A stretch of 8,661 bases of DNA from Ignavibacteria bacterium (GTDB taxonomy: Bacteria; Bacteroidota; Ignavibacteria; UBA10030; SZUA-254), in assembly GCA_005877655.1 (NCBI GenBank), contig VBOC01000221.1, forward strand, positions 1 through 8,661, read 5' to 3'. The notes below the pieces were generated by a model, which saw only the letters and a program-made list of their open reading frames with translations, had not been told where the DNA came from and did not search any database. The first letter of the stretch is position 1; each line of letters begins with the position of its first letter. The position numbers and the translations under genes are program-made. Below are positions 6,974 to 8,661 of this stretch, piece after piece.

Positions 6974-7771
6974 TTATTTTATTTTTTTAAGGAAATTGAG
7001 CAAATGCCCGTTGAACTCTCCGGGATTCTCCAGGTTGCTCAGGTGAGCGGCCTCGGGGATGATATGGAGTCCGGCATCGGGCAATTTTTCCTTCATGGCG
7101 TGCGAGGCAGACGGGGGAGTCAGGACATCGTGCTGGCCGACAAGGATGAGCACGGGAAGATTCATATTGAAAAGCGCGGGAGTGGTGTCGGTCCGGGCCG
7201 CAAGAGCGATGAGCGTCCCGGAGGCGGCGACGGGCGACGTGCTTTCGATTATACTGCGGATCATTTGAACCGTATCCGGGAGTTTCTCCATCGTGCCCGT
7301 ATAGAATACAGAGCCGATGAATGAATCGGCAAATTTTTTCATCCCCTCTTTTTTAACAGCCAGGGCCTGGACCGCCCGTCGAATCTTGCCTTCGTTGTTG
7401 TCGGCCTCGCTTCTGGTATCTGCGAGGACGAGCGCGCGAAATCGATCCGGCCGGCGCTCGGCGGCGCGGAGCACGACGTAGCCACCCATCGAGAGCCCAA
7501 CGGCGACCGCACGGGGGATCTTCAGGTGATCGAGGAGCGCTATCAGGTCGTCGACGAAATATTCGACCGAGTATTGCCCGTCGCCCACATCGCTCTTTCC
7601 GAATCCGCGGAGATCGTAGGTGACGGCGTAGTAGCTGCCCTTAAGCGCCTCGACCTGCGGCTTCCACATTTCCTGGCTGAAGGGGAAGCCGTGCACGAAG
7701 ACGACCGGCAGGCCGGTGCGCGGTCCTTCGACATTGTAGACCAATCCGATCCCGTCGTTTACGAACCGCAT
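6974..7771 (-). CDS. Alpha/beta hydrolase (unknown substrate)
   Basis: The product (265 residues) is a soluble alpha/beta-hydrolase-fold enzyme of the esterase/lactonase-like type. VVFVHGFPFSQEMW (23-36) carries the oxyanion HG. YDLRGFGKSD (52-61) follows. The nucleophile elbow GLSMGG has Ser94, VGQHD has the acid Asp215, and EAAHLSNLENP has the catalytic His243, so the triad looks complete. Residues 120-200, between the elbow and the acid, form a helical cap. The overall layout resembles 3-oxoadipate enol-lactonase (PcaD) and BioH-like proteins, but no catabolic neighbours support a specific substrate. I chose ATG 7771, 4 nt after the TerC stop, because homologues begin at about this point; the upstream frame to 7813 would overlap terC. 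The stop is followed 20 nt later by the transporter gene. There is no signal peptide. Confidence 0.9.
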   Translation of the reverse strand: MRFVNDGIGLVYNVEGPRTGLPVVFVHGFPFSQEMWKPQVEALKGSYYAVTYDLRGFGKSDVGDGQYSVEYFVDDLIALLDHLKIPRAVAVGLSMGGYVVLRAAERRPDRFRALVLADTRSEADNNEGKIRRAVQALAVKKEGMKKFADSFIGSVFYTGTMEKLPDTVQMIRSIIESTSPVAASGTLIALAARTDTTPALFNMNLPVLILVGQHDVLTPPSASHAMKEKLPDAGLHIIPEAAHLSNLENPGEFNGHLLNFLKKIK

Positions 7772-7775
7772 CGGC

Positions 7776-8661
7776 TTACGTGCTATTCTCTTCAGGAAGC
7801 AGGACAGACGCAAGAATCGCCGCCAGGATGACGACGAAGATCACGATGAGAGAGAGGAGGATCGGAATTTCGAGCCACCATTCGAGCAGCATTTTCGTGC
7901 CGATGAAGGCAAGGACGACGGACAACCCATAATTCAGGAAGCGGAACTGCTTCATGAATCCCGCCACGACGAAATAGAGCGAGCGCAATCCCAGGACGGC
8001 GAAGATATTCGAAGTATAAATGATGAAAGAGTCCCTCGTGATCGCGAAAATTGCCGGTATCGAATCGGTCGCGAAGACGATGTCGCTGGTTTCGATCATC
8101 ATTAAGACGAGAAGGAGGGGCGTCATGAACCTTTTTCCGTTCTGGCGGACAAAGAACTTTCTCCCTTCATATTGTTGCGTCACCGGCATGAATCTGCGGG
8201 CGAGACGAATGAGGGGGTTCCGCTCCGGCTCGACCTGCGCTTCCTCCTGGACGGCGAGCTTGACGGAGGTGAAAATCAGGAACGCGCCCATGAGATACAA
8301 GAGCCACTGAAACCGCGCAACGAGCGCCGATCCGACCACGATAAAAAGTGCCCGTAAGATGATCGCGCTCAGGACTCCCCAGAAGAGGACCGTGTGGTGC
8401 ACTTCTCTCGGGACCGCGAAATAGGCGAGAATCACGATGAAGACGAAGACATTGTCGACGGAAAGGGCTTCCTCGACGACGTATCCGGTGAGAAACTCGA
8501 GCGCCTTGCCTCCCCCGGAAGTGAGCCCGATGTACAAACAGAAGAGCATTGCGAGGAGGATCCACACCCCCGACCAGATGAGGGCCTCTTTCATCGACGG
8601 AAAGTGGGCCCGCCTCTGAAAGACGCCGAGGTCGAGAGCCAGCATCATCACGACGAACAGA
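7776..8661 (-). CDS. TerC-family integral membrane protein (5' end outside window)
   Basis: The frame is open to the window edge (LFVV precedes MMLALDLGVF), so the first few residues are missing; about 294 residues remain. TerC/Alx proteins are multi-helix inner-membrane proteins linked to manganese export and metal homeostasis, and tellurite resistance in some plasmids. Typical motifs are LALDLGVFQRRAH near the start, YVVEEALSVDNVFVF with acidic residues inside a membrane helix, and ETSDIVFATDSIPAIFAIT in a later helix. About seven to nine hydrophobic segments are visible, separated by a cytosolic loop rich in charged residues (QEEAQVEPERNPLIRLARRF). The C-terminus LLPEENST is complete. In many bacteria this family is controlled by a manganese riboswitch, but the leader lies outside the window. 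It is the first visible gene of the minus-strand run, and the hydrolase ATG follows its stop by 4 nt. Confidence 0.93.
   Translation of the reverse strand, partial: LFVVMMLALDLGVFQRRAHFPSMKEALIWSGVWILLAMLFCLYIGLTSGGGKALEFLTGYVVEEALSVDNVFVFIVILAYFAVPREVHHTVLFWGVLSAIILRALFIVVGSALVARFQWLLYLMGAFLIFTSVKLAVQEEAQVEPERNPLIRLARRFMPVTQQYEGRKFFVRQNGKRFMTPLLLVLMMIETSDIVFATDSIPAIFAITRDSFIIYTSNIFAVLGLRSLYFVVAGFMKQFRFLNYGLSVVLAFIGTKMLLEWWLEIPILLSLIVIFVVILAAILASVLLPEENST

Noticed and set aside
6977..6992. A/T-rich run at the hydrolase 3' end as a possible terminator or slippage site
   Set aside because: On the minus strand it is an A-rich run coding the final Lys residues (FLKKIK). There is no stem before it, and the next gene follows within 20 nt, so neither termination nor programmed frameshifting is supported.
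7772..7813. Upstream extension of the hydrolase to a start at 7813
   Set aside because: It overlaps the terC coding end. The family begins at about MRFVNDGIGL, whose ATG follows the terC stop by 4 nt.

Overview
The window comes from a moderately GC-rich bacterial chromosome with no mobile elements, RNA genes or CRISPR array that I can see. The best lineage clue is the outer-membrane protein gene ending at 1832. It belongs to a conserved but uncharacterised family that I know mainly from Bacteroidota and relatives (Ignavibacteria, Rhodothermota, Chlorobi). A second clue is a promoter-like sequence before hemB with the TAnnTTTG element typical of Bacteroidota. I therefore favour a Bacteroidota/Ignavibacteriota-like organism, probably known from a metagenome, but no marker gene here proves it.

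Layout. The plus strand holds the 3' part of a ChbG/HpnK/YdjC-type carbohydrate deacetylase (1-498). It is followed immediately by the outer-membrane beta-barrel gene (coding to 1832), whose start codon cannot be found. A 97-bp convergent gap follows. All remaining genes are on the minus strand. In transcription order (right to left) they are: a TerC-family membrane protein cut by the window edge (8661-7776); an alpha/beta hydrolase (7771-6974); an APC-superfamily amino-acid transporter broken by a frameshift and an apparent small deletion (6953-5704); a GT28/MGDG-synthase-like glycosyltransferase (5707-4484); hemB, porphobilinogen synthase (4385-3372); and hemL, glutamate-1-semialdehyde aminomutase (3231 or 3339 down to 1930).

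How they fit together. Tight junctions (4 nt, 20 nt, then an ATGA overlap) make terC-hydrolase-transporter-glycosyltransferase look like one transcript. A 98-bp gap with a promoter-like sequence separates it from hemB-hemL. These two genes supply the steps on either side of 5-aminolevulinate in the C5 route to tetrapyrroles: HemL makes it and HemB condenses it. The HemB sequence has the zinc-type cysteine triad. The other operon members have no obvious biochemical link to heme and may simply be envelope and housekeeping genes sharing a transcript.

Points most worth a second look: the transporter lesion at a perfect 12-bp GC palindrome; the missing start codon of the outer-membrane gene; the conserved, unexplained periplasmic domain of that protein; and a palindromic repeat that encodes part of a basic N-terminal extension on the glycosyltransferase. 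I did not find a convincing new multi-gene system.
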